Part shown: positions 17,512 through 25,139 of the stretch, piece after piece | How the letters are laid out: every line of letters starts with the position of its first letter | Numbering within the stretch: position 1 is the stretch's first letter | NCBI GenBank assembly: GCA_029906985.1 | Contig: JARYMT010000004.1 | Location: forward strand, 1-64,000 | From: Microgenomates group bacterium | GTDB taxonomy: Bacteria > Patescibacteriota > Microgenomatia > UBA1406 > GWC2-37-13 | Reading direction: 5' to 3' | Length of the DNA: 64,000 nucleotides | Translations under genes and position numbers: made by a program | The notes under the pieces: generated by a model | The model's input: only the letters and a program-made list of their open reading frames with translations | Told to the model about the DNA's origin: nothing | The model's database searches: none

Positions 17512-18810
17512 TCAACCGACAATTTTCCCAACCAAAGACCCATTTTTTATCTGTTCGATAAAAACTTTTTTTATTTGGCCAGCAAGATTTTTTTCAGTTT
17601 TAACTAACGCTGGCATTTGATTAGATAAAAGTACAGGTTGATAATTTTTTTTAAATTTATCAATAAAAAGAGCGGAAAAAGTTTTTTTTAGATGTTTAAG
17701 TTGAAATGAATAAAATTTTTTTTGGCTTAATTTAAGCAAGGCCTGGGATCTCTTTTTTTTAACGATTAAAGAGGGTTCAGAAATTTTTTGAGCTAAAAAA
17801 GCGGCGGCGGTATTAACCCTTTTGGAAAAACGAAAGACATGAAGCCGATAAATGGGAGATTTTTCAATAAAGCGATATGTTTCTTCAAAATCTTTATCGC
17901 TTTCCCCCAGAAAGCCGACAATGACATCGGAAGCGATAAAAGCCAAAGGATTGATTTGGTGAAGTTTTTCGATTTGCTCGGCAAAATCATTTTTTTGGTA
18001 TCCCCTTTTCATAAGTTTTAAAATTTTGTTCGAACCAGATTGTAAAGGAATATGAAAAAAATCAACTAACCGCTGATGATATTGGTATTTTTTATAAAAA
18101 GAAAAAAATTTTTTATCTAAACTCCAAAGATTAATTGATCCAAAGCTAATTCGAGGAACTGCGGTTTTTTCGATAATAGCTTTTAACAAGTCAATGAGAT
18201 TTTCACCAGTATCCAAGCCGAAAGCTTCGGTATTGACCGCTGTCAAAATTACTTCAGCCAAAGGCGAAGTTAAAATACTCAATTGGTTTATTTCTTTTAA
18301 AATTTGACTGATTTTCTTAGATTTTGGTAAGCCGCGAAGATATGGCACAATACAATAAGTACAAAAACGTTGACAGCCGTCCTGAATTTTAATTAAAATT
18401 CTGCCGGAGTTTATATATTTATCGCCAGTATAATTCCCGTAATTAGATCCATTATTAAAAGAAAAATTTTTACCAGCTAATATTTTTGGCAAATCAGCTT
18501 TATCTTTGTTTTCGAAAAATAAATCGATAAATGGCAATAGTTGATGAAGCTTCCCAGTTTTGACCCAGTAAGTTAAGGCACAACCAGTAGCGACAATTTT
18601 TGCTTGAGGGAATTTTTTATTTAATTTATAGATTAGCTGTCTAGCCTCGCGATCGGCTTTTTCAGTCACCGTGCAAGTATTAATAATAATAAATTGGGGG
18701 TTTACTTCAGTTTTTATCCAGCCAGCTGCCTGCAAAGATTGGTCAAAAGACTCTATTTCCGCCTGATTGACCCGGCAGCCCAAGCTATAGGAAAAAAAGG
18801 TTTTTTTCAT
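17512..18810 (-). CDS. mtaB: MtaB-type tRNA methylthiotransferase (radical SAM)
   Basis: The protein is about 432 aa from the ATG at 18810 (a TTG four codons upstream is possible). The UPF0004 domain begins SYSLGCRVNQAE with further cysteines in NTCTV and ATGCA. The radical-SAM motif is CQRFCTYC at about residue 146, followed by VPYLRG. A TRAM-like region ends the protein. GCRVNQ is closer to MtaB/MtaB-like enzymes, which make ms2t6A at tRNA position 37, than to MiaB (GCQMN). A MiaB role is not fully excluded. It is divergent from the glucosaminidase operon. Confidence 0.85.
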   Translation of the reverse strand: MKKTFFSYSLGCRVNQAEIESFDQSLQAAGWIKTEVNPQFIIINTCTVTEKADREARQLIYKLNKKFPQAKIVATGCALTYWVKTGKLHQLLPFIDLFFENKDKADLPKILAGKNFSFNNGSNYGNYTGDKYINSGRILIKIQDGCQRFCTYCIVPYLRGLPKSKKISQILKEINQLSILTSPLAEVILTAVNTEAFGLDTGENLIDLLKAIIEKTAVPRISFGSINLWSLDKKFFSFYKKYQYHQRLVDFFHIPLQSGSNKILKLMKRGYQKNDFAEQIEKLHQINPLAFIASDVIVGFLGESDKDFEETYRFIEKSPIYRLHVFRFSKRVNTAAAFLAQKISEPSLIVKKKRSQALLKLSQKKFYSFQLKHLKKTFSALFIDKFKKNYQPVLLSNQMPALVKTEKNLAGQIKKVFIEQIKNGSLVGKIVG

Positions 18811-18815
18811 TTTTC

Positions 18816-18844
18816 TTGACAATCTTATAATAGTTTGCTATAAT
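18816..18844 (+). promoter_or_regulatory. Consensus sigma-70 promoter upstream of the glucosaminidase gene
   Basis: TTGACA (18816-18821), exactly 17 bp, then TATAAT (18839-18844) is a perfect match to the housekeeping consensus. The predicted +1 is about 18851, immediately before the terminator hairpin that follows. Confidence 0.9.
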
Positions 18845-18852
18845 ATCTCCAG

Positions 18853-18899
18853 ATCCTAAGGTTGTTTTACTTTAGTTAAGACAACTTTAGGATTTTTTT
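18853..18899 (+). terminator. Intrinsic terminator between promoter and start codon
   Basis: ATCCTAAGGTTGT (18853-18865) pairs with ACAACTTTAGGAT (18881-18893), a 13-bp stem with one G-U pair and a 15-nt loop. The T-run at 18893-18899 is seven bases long. The next base is the A of the ATG at 18900. From +1 near 18851 this gives a terminated RNA of about 48 nt that is almost entirely hairpin. It acts either as an attenuator for the downstream genes or as the 3' end of a small RNA. Confidence 0.8.
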
Positions 18900-19454
18900 A
18901 TGAAAAAAATTTTTATCTCGATTTTTATTATAGGATTGTGCTTTTTAAAAGCGCCTCCAATTTATAGTCAAACAATTGCCGGTAATTCGGCGGCATTAAA
19001 AAAAGATTCTTTAACTGATTATACAACGGCTAAAAAATATATGATTGCTAAAATGGCGATTAAAAAAATTTTGGAAAAATATCAATCGCCACTAATTGAC
19101 GCCACCGATAATTTTATCCAAACCTGCTGGCAATATCAATTAGATTGTTATCTACTGCCATCAATTGCCGGATTGGAATCGACTTTCGGAAAATTTATTT
19201 ACCCTAATTCCTATAATCCGTTTGGCTGGGGTGGCGGCTATATTGTTTTTAACAATTGGCAAGAAGCGATCGATACCGTTGGGAAAGGTTTAAGAGAAAG
19301 ATATTTAGAAAAGGGCTGCCAAAACCTGAAAAATATCGGTCAAATTTATTCAGAAAGCCCGACTTGGGCAATGCGGGTCGACTATTTTTTAAATCAATTT
19401 TACCAAGAGGAAAAAAAACTGTTGTATTTAGCAGAAAATCCAGTACAATTGTAG
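18900..19454 (+). CDS. Secreted glucosaminidase/lysozyme-like protein
   Basis: The 184-aa protein has a clear signal peptide (residues 1-23, MKKIFISIFIIGLCFLKAPP then IYSQ). The mature part has a lysozyme-like helical core with LLPSIAGLESTFGKFI (the Glu of LES is the likely catalytic acid), NSYNPFGWGGG and WQEAIDTVGKGLRERYL, as in the family annotated as endo-beta-N-acetylglucosaminidase or glucosaminidase in CPR genomes. It probably trims peptidoglycan. A paralogue lies at 21217-21813. The ATG touches the T-run of a terminator and has no Shine-Dalgarno. Confidence 0.7.
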   Translation: MKKIFISIFIIGLCFLKAPPIYSQTIAGNSAALKKDSLTDYTTAKKYMIAKMAIKKILEKYQSPLIDATDNFIQTCWQYQLDCYLLPSIAGLESTFGKFIYPNSYNPFGWGGGYIVFNNWQEAIDTVGKGLRERYLEKGCQNLKNIGQIYSESPTWAMRVDYFLNQFYQEEKKLLYLAENPVQL

Positions 19455-19455
19455 A

Positions 19456-20319
19456 ATGATTAAACACACAATAAAAAAACTGCCAAAAAACTCTTACGAA
19501 ATTATTGTTGATATTTCAGCGGATGAAATCGAAAAGGAATACCAAAAAGCTTTTGCTAAGCTTCAAAAAGAATTAGTCGTTGAGGGTTTTCGTCCGGGTA
19601 AAGCACCAAAAAAAATTGCTGAAAAACATATCGCCAAGGAAAAAATTTTTCAAGAATTAATTAACACGCTGATTCCCCGCCTTTATCAAGAAATTATCAA
19701 TAAAGAAGGTCTAAAGCCGATAATTTCACCAAAAATAAATTTAATTAAAGCTAAAGAAAATGAGCCCTGGCAGTTGTCAATAAAAATTGCTGAAAAACCA
19801 ACAATCAGTTTGGGCGATTACAAAAAAGCAATTAAAGAGTTTAAAACTTCTTCCAAAAAAGCAAAAATTTGGGTGCCCGGCCAAAAAGAAGAAAAGCCGG
19901 ATTTAGAAAAAGACAACAGTCAGCTTTTAAATGGGATTTTGACAAAGCTTCTTAAGACAGTTAAATGTGAGATTGCTGATATGATTATTGAGGCGGAATT
20001 AGAGCAGAGATTAGCCAAACTTTTAGACGAGATTCAGAAAATTGGTTTGACGGTCGATGCCTATTTAAAATCAAAAAATCTGACTTTAGATCAATTAAAA
20101 AATTTATATAAAAAGGAAATAGAAGATACTTACAAGCTAGAATTTATCCTCTCTGAAATTGCCGATCAGGAAAAAATTGAGGTGAAAAAAGAGGAAATAG
20201 AAAAGCTTTTTGAGCATATTAAAGACGAAAAAGAACGCCAGCAAGCTAGAAATAACAGCTATTTTTATGCCCTAATTCTTCGCAAGCAAAAAACGCTTGA
20301 TTTTTTGACTAGCCTGTAG
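19456..20319 (+). CDS. tig: Trigger factor without the PPIase domain
   Basis: At 287 aa it is much shorter than the usual 430-480. The ribosome-binding domain is complete (residues 1-115) with the signature GFRPGKAPKK at 44-53. A lysine-rich linker (about 125-150) leads straight into the C-terminal helical chaperone arms (about 150-287), so the central FKBP-like peptidyl-prolyl isomerase domain is missing. It would bind at the ribosome exit through uL23 and shield nascent chains. The start is 1 bp after the previous stop. Confidence 0.88.
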   Translation: MIKHTIKKLPKNSYEIIVDISADEIEKEYQKAFAKLQKELVVEGFRPGKAPKKIAEKHIAKEKIFQELINTLIPRLYQEIINKEGLKPIISPKINLIKAKENEPWQLSIKIAEKPTISLGDYKKAIKEFKTSSKKAKIWVPGQKEEKPDLEKDNSQLLNGILTKLLKTVKCEIADMIIEAELEQRLAKLLDEIQKIGLTVDAYLKSKNLTLDQLKNLYKKEIEDTYKLEFILSEIADQEKIEVKKEEIEKLFEHIKDEKERQQARNNSYFYALILRKQKTLDFLTSL

Positions 20320-20325
20320 TAAAAT

Positions 20326-20931
20326 ATGGCCATGCTAACCAAAGTCGGAAAAACAATTCCCAGCAAAAGAGCCAATAATACTCTAGAGGCAATCAATGAT
20401 TTTAAAAATCAAGGGACAATTGATGGTAAATCTTCGGTAAAAAACTTTTTTGGTAATTTTTTTAACCAATTTAATCCTGATTACGGTTCTTATGAACAGC
20501 CTTTTTTCCCTAATCAAGAGAAAGTGGCTCCCAAACCGCAAAGAAAGGAATTTACTGTTTTTAGATTTCAAGAACATTACGAAGATGTCGAGGTAAAAAG
20601 ACAAATTAAAGAATTATTGAAGATAATCAGGCAGGAAGTGGTCGCGATAAAAAAAACCAATGATTATTTAATTCAAGATGTCCAAGAAATTGAGAAAATT
20701 ACCTTAGAGTCGGTAGGCGAAAAACCCGGAGTCTATCATGTCCGTTTTTTAGAGATAATTTTGAGTATTTTGAAAGCCTTAAGAATGAAGATTGGTGAAT
20801 CAAAAAGTTGGTTGGAGGCTTTAAAAACAAAAAGAAAAAAGCGAGGTTCATTATTTTTAGCGTTATCAAAAAAGAAAGGGACCCAGTTCTCACTTTCAAA
20901 AGAATTGCAATCTGCTCGCTCTGTTCAGTAA
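20326..20931 (+). CDS. Conserved hypothetical protein, DUF5660-like
   Basis: The 201-aa soluble protein has a disordered, Asn/Phe/Pro-rich N-terminal half (about 1-75), a helical middle (about 85-150) and a conserved basic C-terminus (KKRGSLFLALSKKKGTQFSL, then SKELQSARSVQ). From memory this resembles DUF5660, a family I associate with CPR genomes. I cannot verify that here. It is last in the glucosaminidase-tig unit, 6 bp after tig, which hints at a role near translation or protein folding. A second ATG at 20332 is an alternative start. Confidence 0.6.
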   Translation: MAMLTKVGKTIPSKRANNTLEAINDFKNQGTIDGKSSVKNFFGNFFNQFNPDYGSYEQPFFPNQEKVAPKPQRKEFTVFRFQEHYEDVEVKRQIKELLKIIRQEVVAIKKTNDYLIQDVQEIEKITLESVGEKPGVYHVRFLEIILSILKALRMKIGESKSWLEALKTKRKKRGSLFLALSKKKGTQFSLSKELQSARSVQ

Positions 20932-21063
20932 AAAACCCATTATTAAATCATTTTTTATCCAATCTTAAAGTTGCCTAAATATATATAAATACGAGTAAAA
21001 TAAATATAAAAAGCAAATTTTTCTTTTCGATTTAAAAATTCAAAACGCAATCTCCCTCAACCC

Positions 21064-21091
21064 CACTACAATTAATTAATTAATTGTAGTG
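21064..21091. repeat. Perfect 28-bp palindrome
   Basis: CACTACAATTAATT is followed directly by its exact reverse complement, with no spacer. It lies between the convergent DUF5660-like gene and the second glucosaminidase. No strong T-run follows, so an operator or cruciform-type site is as likely as a terminator. Confidence 0.6.
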
Positions 21092-21170
21092 AATATAATT
21101 TATAAGGTTAAATAAAATAATAGGATGAGTTGAAGAGATGCTTTATGGAAGAACAAAATATATAAGTTAA

Positions 21171-21204
21171 AGTGTTCTATTTAAAATAGTGTTCTATTTA
21201 AAAT
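21171..21204. repeat. Tandem duplication of a 17-bp unit
   Basis: AGTGTTCTATTTAAAAT occurs twice head to tail without mismatch, just before the 3' end of the second glucosaminidase gene. The unit is present nowhere else that I noticed in the window. Confidence 0.6.
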
Positions 21205-21216
21205 AAATTATTTAAA

Positions 21217-21813
21217 TTATTCAAGAGCCTTGAGAAAAAGATTGACTGCCCGAGCCCAGCTACCATTGGACGAAGGGGTATATTTAGCCATAATGGCACT
21301 GGCAGTCACTAAACCGTGGTTAATATAATGACTTCGAATGCCGGAGGCCACGGTTTCAATTGCTTCATCATATGAGTTGAACCGGGTAACAACATCACCA
21401 TATATTCCCCAACCCCAGCAATTATAGGAATTTTCAGGGATATAGCGGCAAAGGTTAGACTCCTGCATGGCGATTGCTGGCAAAAGGCGATAATCAAATT
21501 TATATTTATCAGAAACCTCAACAATTTTTTCAGCATAGTCAAAAAGGGGCGAATTATATTTACGGAAGAAAATTTTTAAATTTGCCACTCGAGAATCTTT
21601 AAAGCCAACGCTTCCATCAAACGAACCCAAAACCATCGGCGAACTATTATGATTAAATTGTTTTGTAGGATCATAAATTTGGCTTATCTCATTAAGGATA
21701 TTTTCTCTAATTTTTGCCTGGGAGTATCGGTAATAAGCTTTGATCGCCAAAAAAAAATTTATTGTCAAAAGAAAGAAAAAAGATATTAAAAAAAAAGTTA
21801 ATTTCTTTACCAT
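21217..21813 (-). CDS. Membrane-anchored glucosaminidase/lysozyme-like protein
   Basis: The 198-aa protein has an N-terminal hydrophobic segment (about 5-27) that is a signal anchor or signal peptide. The mature domain is a paralogue of the product at 18900-19454: YRLLPAIAMQESNLCRYI (likely catalytic Glu in QES), NSYNCWGWGIYG, YDEAIETVASGIRSHYI and a C-terminal SWARAVNLFLKALE. It probably acts on cell-wall glycan outside the membrane. A full promoter (TTGACA-17-TATATT) ends 6 nt before the ATG. Confidence 0.7.
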   Translation of the reverse strand: MVKKLTFFLISFFFLLTINFFLAIKAYYRYSQAKIRENILNEISQIYDPTKQFNHNSSPMVLGSFDGSVGFKDSRVANLKIFFRKYNSPLFDYAEKIVEVSDKYKFDYRLLPAIAMQESNLCRYIPENSYNCWGWGIYGDVVTRFNSYDEAIETVASGIRSHYINHGLVTASAIMAKYTPSSNGSWARAVNLFLKALE

Positions 21814-21819
21814 ATTTTA

Positions 21820-21848
21820 AATATAAGTTATAAAAATTAAATTGTCAA
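21820..21848 (-). promoter_or_regulatory. Leaderless promoter of the second glucosaminidase gene
   Basis: The minus strand has TTGACA (21843-21848), a 17-bp spacer and TATATT (21820-21825), then 6 nt to the ATG at 21813. The predicted +1 is the start codon. Confidence 0.75.
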
Positions 21849-21849
21849 A

Positions 21850-22386
21850 TTAGCTTAATCGGTAGAAATAAGTGGGAAAAGGATGATGTTTTAATACGGT
21901 GAAAAGATAATCGCTCCAACCATCTATTTTAAAGCCGTGAGAAATAACTAGAAGATTTTTTTTAGCTTGTTTTTTAATTTTGTCTTTGATCTTATCTATC
22001 AAATCCGGCCATAAAAACATATAGATAACATCTGCTTGGCTAATGTTGGCTTTTAAAATATCCTGGCGGATAAATTTTATTTTATTTAGTCGATGGATTT
22101 TTTTAAAAAAATTGGAAATTAAAAGCAACATAGGGTTGATTTCAATTCCCAACCCAGAAATATTATAGTATTTGGCGGCGGTTATTAACACTCGGCCGTC
22201 GCCGCTACCTAGGTCAAGAAAAAAATCATTTTTTTTTAAATTGGCTATTTGTAAAATGTCCTTAATTTCTTTTTTATTTGAAGGGACAAACATTGCTCCT
22301 TTTAATTGCGAATAGATTAGTGAACTAAAGTAAAAAGCGAGAAAAAAAGCGATTATTAATTCAAAAAACATTAAAAAATAAATCAT
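21850..22386 (-). CDS. Membrane-tethered class I SAM methyltransferase
   Basis: The 178-aa protein has an N-terminal transmembrane helix (about 3-27) followed by a Rossmann methyltransferase: motif I DLGSGDGRVL (about 58-67), LGIEINP as the acidic motif II, and DVIYMFLWPD in the motif IV region. It lacks a long substrate domain. The substrate is unknown; related annotations are generic or lysine methyltransferase-like. A TATAAT lies 6 nt before the ATG. Confidence 0.75.
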   Translation of the reverse strand: MIYFLMFFELIIAFFLAFYFSSLIYSQLKGAMFVPSNKKEIKDILQIANLKKNDFFLDLGSGDGRVLITAAKYYNISGLGIEINPMLLLISNFFKKIHRLNKIKFIRQDILKANISQADVIYMFLWPDLIDKIKDKIKKQAKKNLLVISHGFKIDGWSDYLFTVLKHHPFPTYFYRLS

Positions 22387-22392
22387 TTTGTT

Positions 22393-22398
22393 ATTATA
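22393..22398 (-). promoter_or_regulatory. -10 box for the methyltransferase gene
   Basis: The minus strand has TATAAT ending 6 nt before the ATG at 22386. No strong -35 is visible. A leaderless start is predicted. Confidence 0.5.
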
Positions 22399-22429
22399 TC
22401 AGGAAAGATAAATTATTAAAAATTTTGCT

Positions 22430-23950
22430 TTATGTTGGTATCGCTGGCATAGAATTAAAATATTGTTTTAATTTTCGTAAAGCGGAATTTTTAAGAACTA
22501 ATATTTTTGGGATAGACAAGCCCATAAGATCGGCAATTTCTTTTGGCGGCAATGATTGTTCAAACATATAGCTTATTACAGCAAGCTCATATTCGTTAAG
22601 TAGACCTGGAGGAATATCTAACCGCCTACTTAACATAAATTCCTCAAGAGAATGGAAACCTTCGGAATTTCGGTCAAAAAAACCTCTTTCATTTTGATCA
22701 AAACGATCAGTTGAATCTTGGGGCAATCTTTTATAAACATTTAACAAAGAACGAACTCTTCTTGGTGTAATCCCAATTTTAGAAGCAATAACTTCAATTG
22801 TTGGTTCGATGCCAGAGGTTCTTAACTGATCGGCTACCCTTAAAATTTTTATAATTAAACGTTTAGTATTAGTAGGAATTGGACTTCCAGCGCATTGGTT
22901 ATTAAGATAAGCAAGAATTTCTTTTCTTATTATTGGAACAGCCCAAGTTGAAAAGCGAAGGTTTGAGAAAATTATCCGATCGACCGCTTGAATTAAGCCA
23001 ATAATTCCTATTTGAATCAGATCTTCATTGTTCCCGTTTCGGAAATATGGTTCGGCAACAAAACTAACTAACCCTAAATTACTCAAAATCATAATTTCCC
23101 GAATCCTTGATCCAAGTATTTCAATTTGTTGATTAATTTCTGACAATTCAGTTTCATTAGCATTAAGAATTTTAATCTTCCTGTCCCTCAAGAATCTATA
23201 CATTAAAAGCATCTTACAAAATACTACTTCTTGAGCCAAAGTTAATAATGACCATTGATAATTATCAGATTCAAATTGTTTACTTAACTGTTCGGCCCGA
23301 TTTAAAAGTTCCAAAACTTCGACTTTATCATATAAATTAGGCATTCTTTTATTTTCTCTTACCCAGTCATCAAAAGGACTTAAGCCGGTGAGAATTATTG
23401 ATGATATTTGTTTTCTTAATATTTTTTTTTGTTCTTTAATTTTTTTTTTGGAAACCTGACCTGGTTTTCCTGTTGTAAGTAGTGGAATTTCTTGTTGTAA
23501 AAAAAAGACTAAGTCCGGGGGTAATTTTTCAACTAATTTAAACTGTAAAGGTTTTTTATCATCGGCGATTTTTATTCTGGGTAATCGATTATTATAACCA
23601 CCAGATAATGAAAAAATAACCTTCAAACTATAAGGAGTTATTTGAAGATCGGTAACAGCCTGGCTTATAGGAACGTAGGTATTATCTATTTCTAAAATTC
23701 GCGATTTAAATTCTTCGGGTGTATTACTTAACACTAGTTCGCTTCTTTCTCCAAAAAAATAAGCTAAAGCCATAGAAACTAATGGTAGATCTTGTTGGGT
23801 GAAAGGAAGGTAATTAAAGTAATCAGGAAACATTGACCGGAGGATTTTCATTGCCGATTTAACTTCAAAAAAACCAACTCTTAATAGACGAGAAATTTCC
23901 CGGGCGCCAATAACAGAGGAAGGATCTTTTGCTTTTAAAAGTTCTGTCAT
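22430..23950 (-). CDS. Atypical sigma-70 family factor with a long N-terminal extension
   Basis: The C-terminal half of this 506-aa protein is sigma-70-like. Region 2 is about 285-345 (NLGLVSFVAEPYF, then EDLIQIGIIGLIQAVDR, then FSTWAVPIIRKEI), region 3 about 360-410, and region 4 about 445-500 with a helix-turn-helix at LPPKEIADLMGLSIPKILVL. The first 280 residues are unlike RpoD region 1. They include HTH-like segments (IGAREISRLLRVGFFEVKSA and SQAVTDLQITPYSLKVIF) and a basic stretch at 165-182. It is probably an alternative or regulated sigma factor. An extended -10 gives a leader of about 32 nt. Confidence 0.8.
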   Translation of the reverse strand: MTELLKAKDPSSVIGAREISRLLRVGFFEVKSAMKILRSMFPDYFNYLPFTQQDLPLVSMALAYFFGERSELVLSNTPEEFKSRILEIDNTYVPISQAVTDLQITPYSLKVIFSLSGGYNNRLPRIKIADDKKPLQFKLVEKLPPDLVFFLQQEIPLLTTGKPGQVSKKKIKEQKKILRKQISSIILTGLSPFDDWVRENKRMPNLYDKVEVLELLNRAEQLSKQFESDNYQWSLLTLAQEVVFCKMLLMYRFLRDRKIKILNANETELSEINQQIEILGSRIREIMILSNLGLVSFVAEPYFRNGNNEDLIQIGIIGLIQAVDRIIFSNLRFSTWAVPIIRKEILAYLNNQCAGSPIPTNTKRLIIKILRVADQLRTSGIEPTIEVIASKIGITPRRVRSLLNVYKRLPQDSTDRFDQNERGFFDRNSEGFHSLEEFMLSRRLDIPPGLLNEYELAVISYMFEQSLPPKEIADLMGLSIPKILVLKNSALRKLKQYFNSMPAIPT

Positions 23951-23988
23951 AAAAAGATAAATAAACTAATGTTCACAATCAGCTTGTT

Positions 23989-23997
23989 ATTATAACA
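23989..23997 (-). promoter_or_regulatory. Extended -10 promoter of the sigma-factor gene
   Basis: The minus strand reads TGTTATAAT. The predicted start near 23982 gives a leader of about 32 nt before the ATG at 23950. Confidence 0.5.
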
Positions 23998-24084
23998 TTT
24001 TTTTGAAATTTAATTCTATTTTTAATTTGCGGTATAATAGTAAGAGGTAAAATATAAGTTTTTTTAATTTAAGTTTTTAAATCA

Positions 24085-24156
24085 GCCTCTGTAGCTTAAT
24101 GGACAGAGTAGCGGTCTTCGGAACCGCTGGTGGAGGTTCGATTCCTCCCAGAGGCA
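24085..24156 (+). tRNA. tRNA-Arg (TCG)
   Basis: The 72-nt cloverleaf has acceptor GCCTCTG/CAGAGGC, D arm GCTTAATGGACAGAGT, anticodon stem GCGGT/ACCGC with loop CTTCGGA (anticodon TCG), T arm GGAGGTTCGATTCCTCC and discriminator A. CCA is not encoded. tRNA-Lys follows 5 bp later. Confidence 0.95.
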
Positions 24157-24161
24157 CTTTT

Positions 24162-24234
24162 GGGCCTGTAGCTCAACTGGTAGAGCAACTCCCTCTTAAG
24201 GAGTGGGTTGAGAGTTCGAGTCTCTCCAGGCTCA
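24162..24234 (+). tRNA. tRNA-Lys (CTT)
   Basis: The 73-nt cloverleaf has acceptor GGGCCTG/CAGGCTC, D arm GCTCAACTGGTAGAGC, anticodon stem ACTCC/GGAGT with loop CTCTTAA (anticodon CTT), T arm GAGAGTTCGAGTCTCTC and discriminator A. CCA is not encoded. It is cotranscribed with tRNA-Arg. Confidence 0.95.
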
Positions 24235-24335
24235 CTGCTTCAGATAGAATTTCTGCGCGTTAGAAGATATTTAATTATAACCTGCCGTTAAAGTCAGCTT
24301 ATTAATAAAAAATTTAGTCCAAAGCTCAACTTTTC

Positions 24336-25021
24336 TTAAGGAACTTGATGGAGATAAAAAGCAAACTCTCCGCTTCCCAATATCGGGTCATTTTTTGGCT
24401 GAATCGGCCGAAATAGCCGATTGATGGTTGATTGAGTGATGCCGACATTTCCCTCTGGATCGGCCACAATCACCGCCATGTGGCCGATATGGTCGAGATG
24501 GGTTTGAATTTAGTAGTCCCATATTTTTCCATCCATGAGGAGGTATTATTGGAATTAAGAAAAGGATTTTGTCGGTTAATTTGCTCGACTAATTGTTTAT
24601 TTTCTCAGTCTATATCATTGATGTCAAAAACAGTTGGTTCTCCTGTTATTAAGTTATATCTCGATCCGATAATATCATTGCCCAAAATGAGCCGAAGAAA
24701 GTCCAGGGAGTAAACGTTGCAAGTATATAAATCATCTCGGCGGTTATACCGGCCACTGCCTTCTACATTTAAAAAACCGATTGCCATCATCATTCTTAAT
24801 CTTCGATTAGGTATCGCCCTGATTTGAGCCACAGTTTGATTATTAGAATATGTAAGATCAATTCCCGGATAAGTTTCATCAAGCATTCTTTGGTCTTCCG
24901 GAGTTTTTAAAATTGCTCCCTGACTTATATAATTTAATGTTTCGGTTGATAGTTTCAATGGTTCGACGATTGGCGGAACTGCTGGTGGCTGATTGGCCTC
25001 CGAAGGTCGGCATCTGGTCAT
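24336..25021 (-). pseudogene. Broken cysteine amidase-like gene (in-frame TGA plus frameshift)
   Basis: The first 138 codons from ATG 25021 end at TGA 24605-24607. The same frame continues sensibly beyond it (ENKQLVEQINRQNPF, then SSWMEKYGTTKFKP) to about 24515. Another frame then takes over (LDHIGHMAVIVADPEGNVGI, ending FAFYLHQVP) and stops at 24336-24338. The joined product would be about 226 aa, with a Cys in YTCNVYSLDFLRL (C101) and a His in HIGHMAVIV, the Cys/His arrangement of NlpC/P60- or CHAP-type amidases. No signal peptide is evident. Two independent lesions argue for a dead gene. Confidence 0.65.
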
Positions 25022-25139
25022 GGAAGTAATAATCTAACATAAAAATTTATTTTAACATAGCTTTAAAAAAGAATTTTAGCAGTTAACTTAAAAAAGTATT
25101 TTTGGTAATTAACTAAGATTAAGAATTATAAAGTTTTTT

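Noticed and set aside
24605-24607. UGA recoded as glycine (code 25), suggested by readthrough sense beyond this TGA
   Set aside because: rnc and uvrA end in TGA and long genes show no in-frame TGA. The same gene also has a frameshift, so a pseudogene is simpler.
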